The notes: a model not told the origin generated them from the sequence alone. A DNA stretch of 64,000 nt from Frigoriflavimonas asaccharolytica (GCF_013294015.1 NZ_JABSNO010000002.1:1-64000), one strand, 5' to 3'. Counted from the first letter of the stretch, positions 16,565 to 27,456 are shown. Translations and numbers: made by a program.

Positions 16565-17836
16565 ATGAGCCAAGATCCAATATTTCAATTGATAGAAAAA
16601 GAAAGAGAAAGACAAACCCATGGTTTGGAATTAATAGCGTCCGAAAATTTTGTTTCTGAAAACGTGATGAAAGCAATGGGAAGCGTTTTGACCAATAAAT
16701 ATGCAGAAGGATATCCTGGAAAAAGATATTATGGTGGTTGTGAAATTGTGGATCAGGTAGAAACTTTAGCCATTGATAGAGCAAAGGAACTTTTTGGGGT
16801 AGATTATGCTAATGTACAGCCTCATTCTGGTTCTCAAGCCAATGCAGCAGTCTATTTAGCTTGCTTAAAACCAGGAGATTCTATCCTAGGATTGGATCTT
16901 TCTATGGGCGGACATTTAACGCACGGCTCTTTCGTGAATTTTTCTGGAATACAATACAATGCACATTTCTATGGTGTAGATAGAGAATCTGGTTTGATAG
17001 ATTACGAGCAAATGCGCCAGAAAGCTTTGGAATGCAAGCCAAAAATGATGATTGCAGGATTTTCTGCATATTCCAGAGATTTAGATTACAAAAAATATAG
17101 AGAAATAGCTGATGAAGTTGGCGCTACTTTGTGGGCAGATATCGCTCATCCAGCTGGTTTGGTAGCAAAAGGATTGCTTAATTCGCCGTTTGAGTATTGC
17201 CATGTAGTTACTACAACCACACACAAAACTTTGCGTGGACCAAGAGGAGGAATGATCATGATGGGAAAAGATTTTGAAAATACTTATGGACACAAAACGC
17301 CAAAAGGCGAAACGAAAATGATGAGTACCGTTTTAGATGGTGCAGTTTTTCCAGGAATACAAGGTGGACCGTTGGAACATGTGATTGCTGCAAAAGCTGT
17401 TGCCTTTGGAGAAGCTATTGACGATCGATTTTTAACCTATCAAAAGCAAGTAGTTGCCAATGCAAGAGCTCTTGCAAAAGCGATGATGAGTAATGGATTT
17501 GATATCGTTTCTGGCGGAACAGACAATCATTTAATGCTTGTAGATCTAAGAAATAAAAATGTAAACGGGAAAGAAACCGAAAAAGCACTAGTGTTAGCAG
17601 ATATTACGTGCAATAAAAATATGGTTCCTTTTGATGATAAATCTCCATTCACAACATCTGGTATTCGATTGGGAACTGCTGCAATCACCACAAGAGGTTT
17701 GGTAGAAAATGATATGGAAACTATTGCAGATTTGATAAATGATGTAGTTGGCGACATAAAAAATGAAAATTTGCTAGCAGAAGTAAGAAAAAAAGTAAAT
17801 AGTATGATGGAAGGCAAGGCTTTGTTCAATTACTAA
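16565..17836 (+). CDS. glyA: serine hydroxymethyltransferase
   Basis: PLP enzyme of 423 residues that interconverts serine and glycine with tetrahydrofolate, feeding one-carbon metabolism in the cytoplasm. Landmarks are the N-terminal [36 protein letters not shown] and the PLP lysine in [14 protein letters not shown] (Lys221). Length is normal. The start at 16565 (MSQDPIF) fits the family; an in-frame ATG 36 nt upstream would overlap the promoter box. recX follows after 50 nt. Confidence 0.96.
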   Translation: MSQDPIFQLIEKERERQTHGLELIASENFVSENVMKAMGSVLTNKYAEGYPGKRYYGGCEIVDQVETLAIDRAKELFGVDYANVQPHSGSQANAAVYLACLKPGDSILGLDLSMGGHLTHGSFVNFSGIQYNAHFYGVDRESGLIDYEQMRQKALECKPKMMIAGFSAYSRDLDYKKYREIADEVGATLWADIAHPAGLVAKGLLNSPFEYCHVVTTTTHKTLRGPRGGMIMMGKDFENTYGHKTPKGETKMMSTVLDGAVFPGIQGGPLEHVIAAKAVAFGEAIDDRFLTYQKQVVANARALAKAMMSNGFDIVSGGTDNHLMLVDLRNKNVNGKETEKALVLADITCNKNMVPFDDKSPFTTSGIRLGTAAITTRGLVENDMETIADLINDVVGDIKNENLLAEVRKKVNSMMEGKALFNY

Positions 17837-17886
17837 AGTTGTTTTTTTTTCTGTTCTAAAAATTCCTTTATTTATTTTTAAAATTA

Positions 17887-18354
17887 ATGGAAAAGAAGCT
17901 CTTCACCTTTAAAGAAACAAAGCAGAAATTGGCAGATTATTGCGTCTATCAAGATAGATGTCACCAAGAAGTCGAACAGAAAATGTGGGAATATGTTTTG
18001 ATTCCAGAGGCAAAGGATGAAATTTTGCTATATCTAATTCAAGAAAATTTTTTGAATGAAGAGCGATTCACCAGAAGCTATATTCGGGGTAAATTTTATA
18101 TGAAATCTTGGGGTAGAACGAAAATAAAAAGTCATTTAAAATTTAAAGGAATTTCTGAAAAACTCATTAATTCTTGTTGGGATGAGATTGATGAAGCAGA
18201 TTATCAAAAAACATTGGAAAAAGTCTACAATAAATATTATGCTACTTTAAAAGGTTTAAAAGAATATCAAAAAAAGATGAAAACCACTAAATATTTAATG
18301 ACGAGAGGTTATGAATACCAAGAGATTTTGAAATTAAATGATGAGGATAACTAG
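17887..18354 (+). CDS. recX: regulatory protein RecX
   Basis: A 155-residue all-helical protein of the RecX family, which binds RecA filaments and modulates recombination. The repeats of three-helix units are visible, including EFLNEERFTRSYIRGKF-like and WGRTKIKSHLKFKGIS segments typical of the family. recA itself is not in the window. It follows glyA closely and may be read from the same transcript. Confidence 0.88.
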   Translation: MEKKLFTFKETKQKLADYCVYQDRCHQEVEQKMWEYVLIPEAKDEILLYLIQENFLNEERFTRSYIRGKFYMKSWGRTKIKSHLKFKGISEKLINSCWDEIDEADYQKTLEKVYNKYYATLKGLKEYQKKMKTTKYLMTRGYEYQEILKLNDEDN

Positions 18355-18444
18355 AATAAGTTTAAAGAGCAAAATTTAATGCTGTATAAACAAAAATCTG
18401 CAATCTGTTAATAAATAATTAAAAATTAACAACAAAATTTTCAC

Positions 18445-18452
18445 TAAATTTG
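18445..18452 (+). promoter_or_regulatory. promoter -7 box of the polysaccharide operon
   Basis: TAAATTTG fits TAnnTTTG. A start site about 7 nt downstream would place the strong hairpin at 18461-18504 at the very 5' end of the message. No well-spaced TTG upstream. Confidence 0.45.
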
Positions 18453-18460
18453 CAAAAAAT

Positions 18461-18504
18461 TAAAGAGAATAAGATTATTGAATTAAATAATCTTATTCTC
18501 TTAT
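18461..18504 (+). promoter_or_regulatory. 5'-leader hairpin before the polysaccharide genes
   Basis: AAGAGAATAAGATTA (18463-18477) pairs perfectly with TAATCTTATTCTCTT (18488-18502), and two further A-T pairs shorten the loop to six bases. It lies between the -7 box and the first gene. It may protect the mRNA 5' end or be a target for an antiterminator such as the NusG-like UpxY proteins that act on Bacteroides capsule leaders; no such gene is in the window. Confidence 0.55.
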
Positions 18505-18529
18505 TTAATTTAAAAATAATTTTATTTTA

Positions 18530-20461
18530 ATGAGTTTAGTAGATTCTTTTCGCAAGAAAATCTATAGTGGAGACAATATTGTCAATCTCACAGACGTAAG
18601 GTATTTACCAAGGTGGACAATTCTACTTTTTGACCTGGTGTTGTTGATGTTTTCTATATTCATCACCTATTTTATCTTGAGTAAACTGCATATCTATACT
18701 CCTCAAAATTTTTCTAGCTATTTTAAATATGGTACTATAATAGGTATCAATTTAATCTTCATGTTTCTTCTGCGGACTTTTGCTGGTATCATTCGTCATT
18801 CAACGTTTGTAGATTTATTCAAATTACTTTCTGCCAGTTTTTTTACGTTGATTACTCTTGTAATTGTTAATGTTTTATTATTTTCATTCACAAAAAAAAC
18901 ATTACTAACAACGGCTTTTTTAGGCTTTTATTCTGTGATTTCTTTTTTATTGCTTTTCATGTTCCGTCTTTTTGTAAAAGAATTTTTTCAAATTGTAAGA
19001 GAGTTGAAAAGTAGCATCAACAAGAAGAGAATTTTAATTTTGGGTATTGATGAGCAGGCAGTTGCAGTAGCGAAAACTATTATAGCGAATCATAATTTAG
19101 ATTTTAAAGTCACCGGCTTTCTCACAAAAAGGACAGATTCGAAAAGAGCAAACTTACTTGGAAAACCAATTTTGTTGAAAAATAAATTTGAAAAATATAG
19201 CAAAGAAGATTTGGCCATAGATGGAGTTGTTGTAATCAAGGATATGATGACGAAGGAGGAAATGAATGATTGGGTAAATTTATTTCTGGAAAAAGATTTG
19301 AATGTATTTAAAGCGCCATCTGTAGAGCAAATGCAAGATGCAGATTCTGTAAAAACAATTAAAAATTTACAAATAGAAGATCTTCTTAATAGGAAGCCGA
19401 TTAAAATTGAAAACGACGAGATTTACAGCACTCACTATCAAAAATCAATTTTAATAACTGGAGGTGCCGGTTCTATCGGTAGTGAAATTGTGCGCCAAGT
19501 TGCGCAATTTTCTCCATCGTTAATCGTGATTTTAGATCAAGCAGAAACTCCATTATATGAAATGGAGCTTGAAATGAGAGCATCATACCCAAATATAAAT
19601 TTCAAATTTGTATTAGCGGATATTTCTAATAAACACAGGCTTGAACCACTTTTTAGAGAATATCAATTTTCTATGGTCTACCATGCAGCTGCTTATAAAC
19701 ACGTTCCTTTGGTAGAAGAAAATCCGCATGAAGGTATTTTGGTAAATATCTTTGGTAGTAAAAATGTGGCAATGCTTTCTTCAAAGTATAATGTTTTGAG
19801 ATTCGTGATGATATCTACCGACAAAGCCGTAAATCCTACGAATGTGATGGGAGCTTCCAAGAGAGCAGCAGAACTATTGATACAATCTCTTCAAAATGTA
19901 GAAGGAAATACCACGAAATTTATAACCACAAGATTTGGAAATGTATTGGGTTCCAATGGCTCTGTAATTCCTCATTTTAAAAAACAAATTGAAAATGGAG
20001 GTCCTGTTACCATCACTCATCCAGATATCGTTCGGTATTTCATGACGATACCAGAAGCTTGTGAACTCGTATTGCAAGCGGCAACCATGGGAAGTGGAGG
20101 AGAGATATATGTTTTTGATATGGGAAAACCAGTGAAGATTCTCGATTTGGCAAAACGCATGATCAAATTGTCTGGTTTGGATTTGGATACGGATATAAAA
20201 ATAATTTTCACAGGATTAAGACCAGGAGAAAAACTTTTCGAAGAATTATTGAGTGATGGCGCGAAAACTTTGCCTACACACCATGAAAAAATATTGATAT
20301 CTAAAGATCCTTGTGGAGAATTTTCTGATATAGAAACTTTAACAAATAGAATTACAAAAGCAGCATTACGCAGAGATAAAGTAGAAGTGGTGCAACTATT
20401 AAAAATAATTGTTCCAGAATTTAAAAGCAATAACTCTGTATATGAAGCGTTGGATAAATAG
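18530..20461 (+). CDS. polysaccharide biosynthesis nucleoside-diphosphate-sugar dehydratase (WbpM/CapD-like)
   Basis: A 643-residue inner-membrane enzyme expected to be a UDP-HexNAc 4,6-dehydratase that makes a precursor for a deoxyamino sugar. Four membrane helices occupy residues 20-150, followed by a CoA-binding-like Rossmann domain and the SDR catalytic domain. The nucleotide motif GGAGSIG is at 311-317. The active site reads STDK (Asp431, Lys432) with Met440 in place of the usual Tyr and Lys444, as in WbpM. It opens a tight four-gene cluster (51, 21 and 24 nt gaps). Confidence 0.93.
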   Translation: MSLVDSFRKKIYSGDNIVNLTDVRYLPRWTILLFDLVLLMFSIFITYFILSKLHIYTPQNFSSYFKYGTIIGINLIFMFLLRTFAGIIRHSTFVDLFKLLSASFFTLITLVIVNVLLFSFTKKTLLTTAFLGFYSVISFLLLFMFRLFVKEFFQIVRELKSSINKKRILILGIDEQAVAVAKTIIANHNLDFKVTGFLTKRTDSKRANLLGKPILLKNKFEKYSKEDLAIDGVVVIKDMMTKEEMNDWVNLFLEKDLNVFKAPSVEQMQDADSVKTIKNLQIEDLLNRKPIKIENDEIYSTHYQKSILITGGAGSIGSEIVRQVAQFSPSLIVILDQAETPLYEMELEMRASYPNINFKFVLADISNKHRLEPLFREYQFSMVYHAAAYKHVPLVEENPHEGILVNIFGSKNVAMLSSKYNVLRFVMISTDKAVNPTNVMGASKRAAELLIQSLQNVEGNTTKFITTRFGNVLGSNGSVIPHFKKQIENGGPVTITHPDIVRYFMTIPEACELVLQAATMGSGGEIYVFDMGKPVKILDLAKRMIKLSGLDLDTDIKIIFTGLRPGEKLFEELLSDGAKTLPTHHEKILISKDPCGEFSDIETLTNRITKAALRRDKVEVVQLLKIIVPEFKSNNSVYEALDK

Positions 20462-20512
20462 TGAATCTATAATAAATCGTATATTCGCAAAATCTTTTTT
20501 TTAAAATTAATA

Positions 20513-21322
20513 ATGAAGTATAAATATTATTTTTTGTTCTCTGTTCTAGTAATTTTCTCTTGCAAACCTGTGGAAAAAGCAAGCGAAATCAACTACATGC
20601 AAAATATTGAAGCTATAGCGAAAGAAGCAGCGGCGAACAATCAAATCACCATTTTGCAACCTGGAGATCAATTGATGATCTTGATAACTGCAAAGGATAA
20701 TGATGTTGTGAAACCTTACAATCAAAATTATTCTTCTTCAGAAATCGTACAGAATATTGCTGGTGCAGGAAATACACCAAATTCTGCTATAAGTAGCGTT
20801 TCTGGACCTACGTACTTAATAGATTCTGACGGAGATATAGATTTTTCTGGTATTGGAACTATGCATCCAGCTGGAAAAACTTTGGTAGAATTTAAAGAAG
20901 AAATAAGAAACGAAATTAGAAAGTATGTTATCAATCCTACCATAAATATTCGATTGACAAACTTTAAGGTAAACGTAATGGGAGAAGTTGCTCGTCCAGG
21001 ATATTATAATATCGTGGAAGGACAAGGAACTATTTTGAATGCATTAAGTCTTGCAGGAGATTTAACAATCTACGGAAAACGAGATAATGTCCTTGTTTTA
21101 AGAAATGAAAATGGACAAGTAACCAACAATTTTATAAATTTAAAAGATGCAAACTTTTTAAATTCTCCTTTTTATAATCTAAAACAAGGAGATGTAATTG
21201 TAGTTTCTGCCAACAAAAATAGAGAAGTAACTGCCAAAACAAACCCAAATACAGGTCTTTATATTTCTATAGCTTCTGTTGCTGTAGGTGCTTTAGCAAT
21301 TATCATTAGCGTTTTTAAATAA
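20513..21322 (+). CDS. polysaccharide export lipoprotein (Wza-like)
   Basis: A 269-residue outer-membrane export protein. The signal peptide ends FSC (Cys17), the lipobox. A Poly_export domain (about 45-130, LQPGDQLMILIT) and a SLBB domain (about 145-215, VNVMGEVARPGYYNI) follow. A C-terminal hydrophobic stretch (YISIASVAVGALAIIISVF) could be the helix that forms the outer-membrane pore, as in Wza, or an anchor. It pairs with the kinase encoded next. Confidence 0.92.
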   Translation: MKYKYYFLFSVLVIFSCKPVEKASEINYMQNIEAIAKEAAANNQITILQPGDQLMILITAKDNDVVKPYNQNYSSSEIVQNIAGAGNTPNSAISSVSGPTYLIDSDGDIDFSGIGTMHPAGKTLVEFKEEIRNEIRKYVINPTINIRLTNFKVNVMGEVARPGYYNIVEGQGTILNALSLAGDLTIYGKRDNVLVLRNENGQVTNNFINLKDANFLNSPFYNLKQGDVIVVSANKNREVTAKTNPNTGLYISIASVAVGALAIIISVFK

Positions 21323-21343
21323 TATCATCATTATTCCTAATTA

Positions 21344-23713
21344 ATGGATTCAAATAATACAAACTCCTCAGAATCAGAAATAAATATTGGCGAAATAATA
21401 CAACCATACCTCAAACGATGGTTTTGGTTTGTTGTTGGAGCTTTTTTAGCAATAGTTGCCGCATATTTTTATTTAAAAACTCAAAAAAGCGTTTTTGAAG
21501 TAGCATCTACCGTTTTAATAAAAGATGCAAAACCAAGTTCTGGCGGTCAAGATTTCGCAGCATTACGAGATATTTCTGGGTTGGGAGGTATTAGTAGCAA
21601 TGGTATTGATAACGAAATGGAGATTTTCAAATCTAAAAAATTGATGAATACTGTGGTCGGTAATCTCGGTTTGGAAACCAATATTTTTAGATCTGGTAAA
21701 TTTCAAGATACAGAACTTTTTGAAAATCAATCTCCCATCATCGTTAAAATAATTAATGAAAAAGATAAATTAAAATATCCGGAAGTTCCTATCAATTTAA
21801 ATATTTCTGGTAATAAAATTACTCTTTCTTCGGATGAAATGGCGACGGTAGAAACTGTTTTCAATAAGACGATAAATTTACCATTCGCAAATATTATTAT
21901 TTTAAAAAATAAAAATTATATCGTAGATAAAAAGAATCCAAATCTGACAGATTTAATGCTTTATATTTCTACAAAAGAAGCTAAAACCAACAGCCTGCAA
22001 TCTGACCTTAAGGTTTCTTTGGTAAATAAAGATGTAACCGTGATTAAATTGGTAATGAATGCCACGGTAGTTGATAAAGCAAAAAAGATTATTAATGAGC
22101 TAGTAACAGTATATAACGCTGATGCAATAGACGATAAGAATACAGAATCTAAAAAAACTGCAGAATTTATACAAGATAGAATTGCCCAAATCGGAAACGA
22201 ACTTGGAGCTGTAGAAAATGAGAAAGAACAATTCAAACAAACCAATAATATTACAGATATTGCTGTGGAAGCAGGAATAGGTTTGCAAGTTTCTGCAGAT
22301 GCGCGTGCAAAGCAACTTGAAATTGAGTCTCAACTAGCATTAAGCAGTTCACTTTTAAGTTTTGTAAATAAATCTGGATCTTATCAGGTTTTGCCAGCAA
22401 ACGTTGGTTTAGATAATCCTGGAACTATTGCAAATATTTCTATTTATAATAATTTGATTTTGGAAAGAAACAGATTATTAGAGAATGCAACACCTCAGAA
22501 TCCTTTGGTTGTAGATGTTACAAAACAGATAAATAGTATAAGACCTACAGTTGCGCAAAGTTTGCAGAAAAATATTTCTGGCTTGCAAATGGCAAAAAGT
22601 AGTTACCAAACAGAGCAAAATAGAGTGCAAGGTAGAATTTCAAAAATACCAGCACAAGAAAAGAGATTTAGAAGTATAGAAAGACAACAAGAAATAAAAG
22701 AATCTTTGTATCTTTTGCTACTACAGAAAAGAGAAGAAAACGCAATATCTCTGGAAATTACAAGCAACAAAGCTAGAGTTTTGGATCAAGCTTATTTGGG
22801 AATGCAGGTGGCACCAAAACCGAACATTATTTTACTAGCAGCATTAGTTGCAGGCTTATTATTACCTCTGGTTTTAATTTACTTGTTAGAATTATTAAAT
22901 AATAAAATTAGATCTAAGCACGATTTAGAATTACTTTCTCATGGTAAATCTGTAATTGGTGAAATACCAAAATTAGAGAAAAATCAAGAAGAATTGGTAC
23001 AAATAAATGATATATCTCCGATGGCAGAAGCTTTTAGAATTCTTATTACAAACATGAATTTTATGCTTCCAAAAAATGCTATCGATGGGAAAGTTATAAT
23101 TGTTACCTCTACCGTGAAAGGCGAAGGAAAAACATTTGTGTCTGTAAATCTTTCTTTAACACTAGCAAATCCTGGTAGAAAAGTGATTGTAATAGGTTCT
23201 GATGTTAGAAATCCGCAATTACAGCGTTATAATGCAGCATCAAAAGGCCTTATTGGTCTTTCAGAATATCTGCATGATAATACTACAACTTTACAAGATA
23301 TTGTACATACATCATCTTACAATCCAAACTGCGACGTCATTTATTCCGGAAGTATACCTCCTAATCCTACAGATTTATTCACAAATGGTAGGTACGATGT
23401 TTTATTAGATCAATTAAAAGTTCAATATGATTATATCATTTTAGATACTGCACCTTTGATGTTGGTTACAGATACGCTATTAATCTCAGATTATGCAGAT
23501 GCAACATTATATGTAACAAGATCTCAATATACAGAAAAATCTTTGATAGAATTTGCTCGTAAAAATGTAGAATCTGGAAAAATTAAAAATGTTGGTTTCG
23601 TATTAAATGCAGTAAGCAACGATTATTTCGGATATGGAAACAAGTATGGATATGGTTACGCCGCAGAAGAAAGAACTTTTTTACAGAAATTAAAAGCAAG
23701 AATTTTTCAATAA
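21344..23713 (+). CDS. polysaccharide co-polymerase / tyrosine autokinase (Wzc-like)
   Basis: A 789-residue inner-membrane chain-length and export regulator. The Wzz domain spans two membrane helices (about 27-46 and 500-520) around a periplasmic coiled-coil region with a GNVR-like part. The cytoplasmic BY-kinase domain has Walker A KGEGKT (592-597), Walker A' GSDVRNP and Walker [10 protein letters not shown] tyrosine-rich tail (about 765-780, [13 protein letters not shown]) is the expected autophosphorylation cluster. It sits between the Wza-like gene and the sugar dehydrogenase. Confidence 0.94.
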   Translation: MDSNNTNSSESEINIGEIIQPYLKRWFWFVVGAFLAIVAAYFYLKTQKSVFEVASTVLIKDAKPSSGGQDFAALRDISGLGGISSNGIDNEMEIFKSKKLMNTVVGNLGLETNIFRSGKFQDTELFENQSPIIVKIINEKDKLKYPEVPINLNISGNKITLSSDEMATVETVFNKTINLPFANIIILKNKNYIVDKKNPNLTDLMLYISTKEAKTNSLQSDLKVSLVNKDVTVIKLVMNATVVDKAKKIINELVTVYNADAIDDKNTESKKTAEFIQDRIAQIGNELGAVENEKEQFKQTNNITDIAVEAGIGLQVSADARAKQLEIESQLALSSSLLSFVNKSGSYQVLPANVGLDNPGTIANISIYNNLILERNRLLENATPQNPLVVDVTKQINSIRPTVAQSLQKNISGLQMAKSSYQTEQNRVQGRISKIPAQEKRFRSIERQQEIKESLYLLLLQKREENAISLEITSNKARVLDQAYLGMQVAPKPNIILLAALVAGLLLPLVLIYLLELLNNKIRSKHDLELLSHGKSVIGEIPKLEKNQEELVQINDISPMAEAFRILITNMNFMLPKNAIDGKVIIVTSTVKGEGKTFVSVNLSLTLANPGRKVIVIGSDVRNPQLQRYNAASKGLIGLSEYLHDNTTTLQDIVHTSSYNPNCDVIYSGSIPPNPTDLFTNGRYDVLLDQLKVQYDYIILDTAPLMLVTDTLLISDYADATLYVTRSQYTEKSLIEFARKNVESGKIKNVGFVLNAVSNDYFGYGNKYGYGYAAEERTFLQKLKARIFQ

Positions 23714-23737
23714 AATCAATCTAAATAAAGAAATTAT

Positions 23738-25024
23738 ATGAGTCATAAAATAGCAGTGATAGGACAAGGTTATGTAGGATTGCCACTAGCTTTAGAGTTT
23801 GCAAAATATTTTCCTGTTTTTGGTTTTGATATCAATGAAAAACGTGTTTCAGAATTAAATAATGGGCAAGATCATACTTTGGAAGCAAACCCAGAAGAAA
23901 TTAAAATTCTTTTAGATGCTGCAAAAAATTCTAATTTTGAAAAAGGATATCAAGCTACTGCCTCATTAGAAGATATATCCCAAGCAAATGTCTACATCGT
24001 TACGGTTCCTACTCCTATAGATCGTTTTAATGCGCCAAATTTAAATCCACTTTTGCAAGCAAGTAAAATGTTAGGAAGCATTTTAAAATCTGGGGATATT
24101 GTAATTTATGAATCTACCGTTTTCCCTGGTTGTACAGAAGAAGATTGTGTACCTGTACTAGAAAAGGAATCTGGTTTATCTTTCAACAAAGACTTTTTTG
24201 TAGGCTACTCGCCAGAAAGAATTGTGCCGGGTGATAAAGTAAATACTTTAACAACGATCATAAAAGTTACATCTGGCTCTACTCCAGAAATTGCAGAGAT
24301 TGTAGATCAATTGTACAAAAAAATTATAACTGCTGGAACGCACAAAGCATCTAGTTTAAAAGTTGCAGAAGCCTCAAAAGCTATAGAAAATGCACAAAGA
24401 GATGTAAATATTTCATTCGTGAATGAATTAGCCCTTATATTTGATAGAATCGGGGTAGATACTCAAGACGTTCTAGAAGCTGCCGGTACAAAATTTAATT
24501 TTCTTAAATATAAACCAGGTCTAGTTGGCGGACATTGTATTTCTGTAGATCCTTATTATTTGGCGCACAAAGCAGAGCAAGTTGGCTACTATCCTCAAGT
24601 TATCTTAAGTGGTAGGAGAGTGAATGATATGATGTCGCATTTTATTTCTAATAAAGTAGTAAAATTGATGATACAGAAAGGCATCAATATTAAAGATAGC
24701 AATGCATTAATTTTAGGTGTTACTTTTAAAGAAAATTGTCCAGATGTAAGGAATACCAAGGTAGTAGAAATTCATAAAGAATTAATAGAATTCGGTTTGA
24801 ATGTTGATATACACGATCCTTGGGCAAATGAAGAAGAAATGATGGAAGAATATGGTGTTCAAATTTGCAAAGAACTACCTTCTAAAAAATATGATGTCAT
24901 CATTTTAGCCGTTTCTCATCAAGAATTTGCCAGCATTAATTTTGTTGAATTAAAAAATGAAAAATCTGTTATTTTTGATGTAAAAGCCTTCTTAGATAGA
25001 GATTTGGTAGATTCTAGATTGTAA
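23738..25024 (+). CDS. nucleotide sugar dehydrogenase (WbpA/TviB/CapL type)
   Basis: A 428-residue UDP-sugar 6-dehydrogenase, likely oxidising UDP-GlcNAc or UDP-GalNAc to the uronic acid with two NAD+. The NAD motif is GQGYVGLPLA near the N-terminus; the thioester cysteine is Cys267 in GGHCISVDPYYL. The wording of this motif matches the HexNAc dehydrogenases more than UDP-glucose dehydrogenase. Last gene of the polysaccharide cluster seen here; no glycosyltransferase, flippase or polymerase follows. Confidence 0.92.
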   Translation: MSHKIAVIGQGYVGLPLALEFAKYFPVFGFDINEKRVSELNNGQDHTLEANPEEIKILLDAAKNSNFEKGYQATASLEDISQANVYIVTVPTPIDRFNAPNLNPLLQASKMLGSILKSGDIVIYESTVFPGCTEEDCVPVLEKESGLSFNKDFFVGYSPERIVPGDKVNTLTTIIKVTSGSTPEIAEIVDQLYKKIITAGTHKASSLKVAEASKAIENAQRDVNISFVNELALIFDRIGVDTQDVLEAAGTKFNFLKYKPGLVGGHCISVDPYYLAHKAEQVGYYPQVILSGRRVNDMMSHFISNKVVKLMIQKGINIKDSNALILGVTFKENCPDVRNTKVVEIHKELIEFGLNVDIHDPWANEEEMMEEYGVQICKELPSKKYDVIILAVSHQEFASINFVELKNEKSVIFDVKAFLDRDLVDSRL

Positions 25025-25171
25025 CTTTGTTTTGATTAAAAGATCATTTTTGTTAAATTTTGTATCTATTAATTTTAAATAATCCGCAACTTTTGTTTTT
25101 TTTGCGATAAGAAAATAGGATGTATTTGTCAATTATTTTCTGCAAATAACTTTTAAAATTTCATCTAAAAT

Positions 25172-26353
25172 ATGATGTACAATACTATTATCGTAGGTGC
25201 AGGTTTGGTTGGTTTAGCAACTGCTTATCAATTAAAATTAAAAAACCCAGCGTCTAAAATTCTTATTTTAGAGAAGGAAAGTGGTGTTTCCAAACATCAA
25301 TCTGGTAATAATAGTGGCGTTATTCATAGCGGAATCTATTATAAACCAGGAAGTTTAAAAGCAAAAAACTGTATAGAAGGTTATCAATCCATCATCCAAT
25401 TTGCGGAAGAACATGGCATCAAATACGATCTTTGTGGTAAAATAATTGTGGCAACTACCAAAGAAGAACTTCCACTTTTAGATAATATTTATAAAAGAGG
25501 AGAAGAAAACGGACTAAAAAATTTGCAATTTCTTTCTAAAGAGGAATTTCAAGAGATAGAACCACACTGTACTGGCGTAAAAGCTGTGAAAGTCCCACAA
25601 ACGGGCATTATAGATTATCCTGGAGTTGCAGAAAAACTGAAAGAACTTTTTGTAAATCTAGGTGGAGAAATACTATTTAATCAAAAAGTTTCGCAAATCA
25701 TTAATGAAAAGGAGACAATTGTAAAAACTGAAAATCAAGAATTTAAAACGGAGAAAATAATTACTTGTGGTGGTTTATATTCAGACAAACTTTCAAAATT
25801 GACAGATCCTAAAAATGATTTTATCATAGTTCCTTTTCGCGGCGAATATTATAAATTGAAAGAGGAGAGAAAATCTTTGGTGAAAAATTTAATTTATCCC
25901 GTTCCAGATCCTAACTTTCCATTTTTGGGTGTACATTTTACCAGAATGGTAGATGGCAACGTAGAAGCTGGACCAAATGCTGTTTTGGCTTTCAAAAGAG
26001 AAGGCTATAAATTCACGGACTTCAATTTTGCCGAAACTTTAGAAACTTTTATCTATCCAGGTTTTTGGAAAATTGCTGCAAAATATGGCAAAACTGGTTT
26101 GGGCGAAATTCATAGATCACTTTCCAAAGCAGCTTTCACGAAAGCTTTGCAGAAATTAATTCCAGAAATTCAAGAGAATGATCTTGTTCCTGGTGGAGCT
26201 GGAGTACGAGCACAAGCTCTCAAAAGAGATGGAAGTTTGATAGATGATTTTGATATTTTGCAAAAAGGAAACGTAATACACGTAAGAAATGCGCCATCTC
26301 CTGCAGCAACTTCTTGCTTATCAATTGGTGAAAAAATTGCAAACCTTATTTAG
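25172..26353 (+). CDS. lhgO: L-2-hydroxyglutarate oxidase
   Basis: A 393-residue FAD-dependent oxidase/dehydrogenase of the DAO family. The FAD motif GAGLVGLATAYQL is at the N-terminus, with the diagnostic SGNNSGVIHSGIYYKPGS and a C-terminal GGAGVRAQAL. It converts L-2-hydroxyglutarate to 2-oxoglutarate and passes electrons to quinones or oxygen. It follows the UDP-sugar dehydrogenase after 147 bp; a link through 2-oxoglutarate-dependent sugar oxidation is possible (see findings). Two adjacent ATGs (25172, 25175) are equally usable. Confidence 0.92.
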   Translation: MMYNTIIVGAGLVGLATAYQLKLKNPASKILILEKESGVSKHQSGNNSGVIHSGIYYKPGSLKAKNCIEGYQSIIQFAEEHGIKYDLCGKIIVATTKEELPLLDNIYKRGEENGLKNLQFLSKEEFQEIEPHCTGVKAVKVPQTGIIDYPGVAEKLKELFVNLGGEILFNQKVSQIINEKETIVKTENQEFKTEKIITCGGLYSDKLSKLTDPKNDFIIVPFRGEYYKLKEERKSLVKNLIYPVPDPNFPFLGVHFTRMVDGNVEAGPNAVLAFKREGYKFTDFNFAETLETFIYPGFWKIAAKYGKTGLGEIHRSLSKAAFTKALQKLIPEIQENDLVPGGAGVRAQALKRDGSLIDDFDILQKGNVIHVRNAPSPAATSCLSIGEKIANLI

Positions 26354-26384
26354 TTTTAAATTTTTCTTTAAAATTAAATTTTGA

Positions 26385-27284
26385 ATGAAATATTTTTCAA
26401 TTTACATTTCTTTATTTTTTACTAATTTTTACTTCGCTCAACAAAGCCACATTTTTAAAATTAATAAATACAAAATTGCTGTACTTTCAGACAGTTTGCA
26501 AGAAAATTCTGGGCTCACTTTCTTCAAAGATCAATTATTTAGTATCAATGATGGTGGAAATACTTCAGAATTATTCCAATTAAATGCCCAAACTGGAAAA
26601 GTGATTAAAAAACACAGAACCTATCTTCAAAATACAGATTGGGAGGCGATAACCAACGACAACGATAATTTCTACATCGGCGATTTTGGAAACAATAACG
26701 GGACAAGAAAAGATTTAAATATTTATAAATTCCCTATCGATAGCGGAATCAGCGTTGATAGAACTTTAAGCGTTACCGATGGTTTTGCAACGTCAATTCC
26801 TTTCTATTATCCAGAGCAAACAGATTTTCGCCCAAAAAATTTGAGAAATGATTTCGATGCAGAAGCAATGATATTTCTCAACGGGGAAATTCATTTATTC
26901 ACCAAGGAATGGAATTCCAAAATGACCACACATTACCTTATAGATTCAAATACTTTTGAATTACAAGCAGCAAAAAAGGTAGAAACTTTTGATATAGGTT
27001 TTGTAGTTACAGACGCTTCATTCTTCGATGGAAAATTATATTTAATTGGATATACAAAAAAGACAGAGGTATTTTTACAAATTTTTGCAGTTTCAGAAAA
27101 CGTAGATTTATTCTTCACAAAACCCTTACAAAAATACTATCTCGGAAGCGCAATTTCTTTAGGACAAATAGAAGGAATTGCTGTCAATGCTTCTGGAATC
27201 TACATTTCTGCAGAAAGATTTCTATTCCCTTTTGGAAAAACGACGCAGAAATTTTTTCATATTCCTCATGATAAATTAGATTAG
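26385..27284 (+). CDS. secreted beta-propeller-like protein, unknown function
   Basis: A 299-residue protein with a signal peptide ending YFAQ (about residue 19). The mature part has repeated short strands with aspartate turns (FFKDQLFSINDGGN, NFYIGDFGNNNG, LYLIGYTKK), which suggests a beta-propeller of the SMP-30 or phytase-like kind. No catalytic residues can be assigned. It begins 31 nt after lhgO and may be co-transcribed. No C-terminal sorting domain. Confidence 0.6.
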   Translation: MKYFSIYISLFFTNFYFAQQSHIFKINKYKIAVLSDSLQENSGLTFFKDQLFSINDGGNTSELFQLNAQTGKVIKKHRTYLQNTDWEAITNDNDNFYIGDFGNNNGTRKDLNIYKFPIDSGISVDRTLSVTDGFATSIPFYYPEQTDFRPKNLRNDFDAEAMIFLNGEIHLFTKEWNSKMTTHYLIDSNTFELQAAKKVETFDIGFVVTDASFFDGKLYLIGYTKKTEVFLQIFAVSENVDLFFTKPLQKYYLGSAISLGQIEGIAVNASGIYISAERFLFPFGKTTQKFFHIPHDKLD

Positions 27285-27456
27285 ACATTATCTTTATCGT
27301 AAAATCTAAAATTCATAAATGAATATACTTTTCAATCACAAGGAAAAAAACCTTTCAATTTAATGAAATTTACGAGAGAAAATTCTTAAACATTTTTTCT
27401 TTAAGATCTAAATTATGAACAGATGAAAATCACTTAAAAATTCATTTAATAATAAT

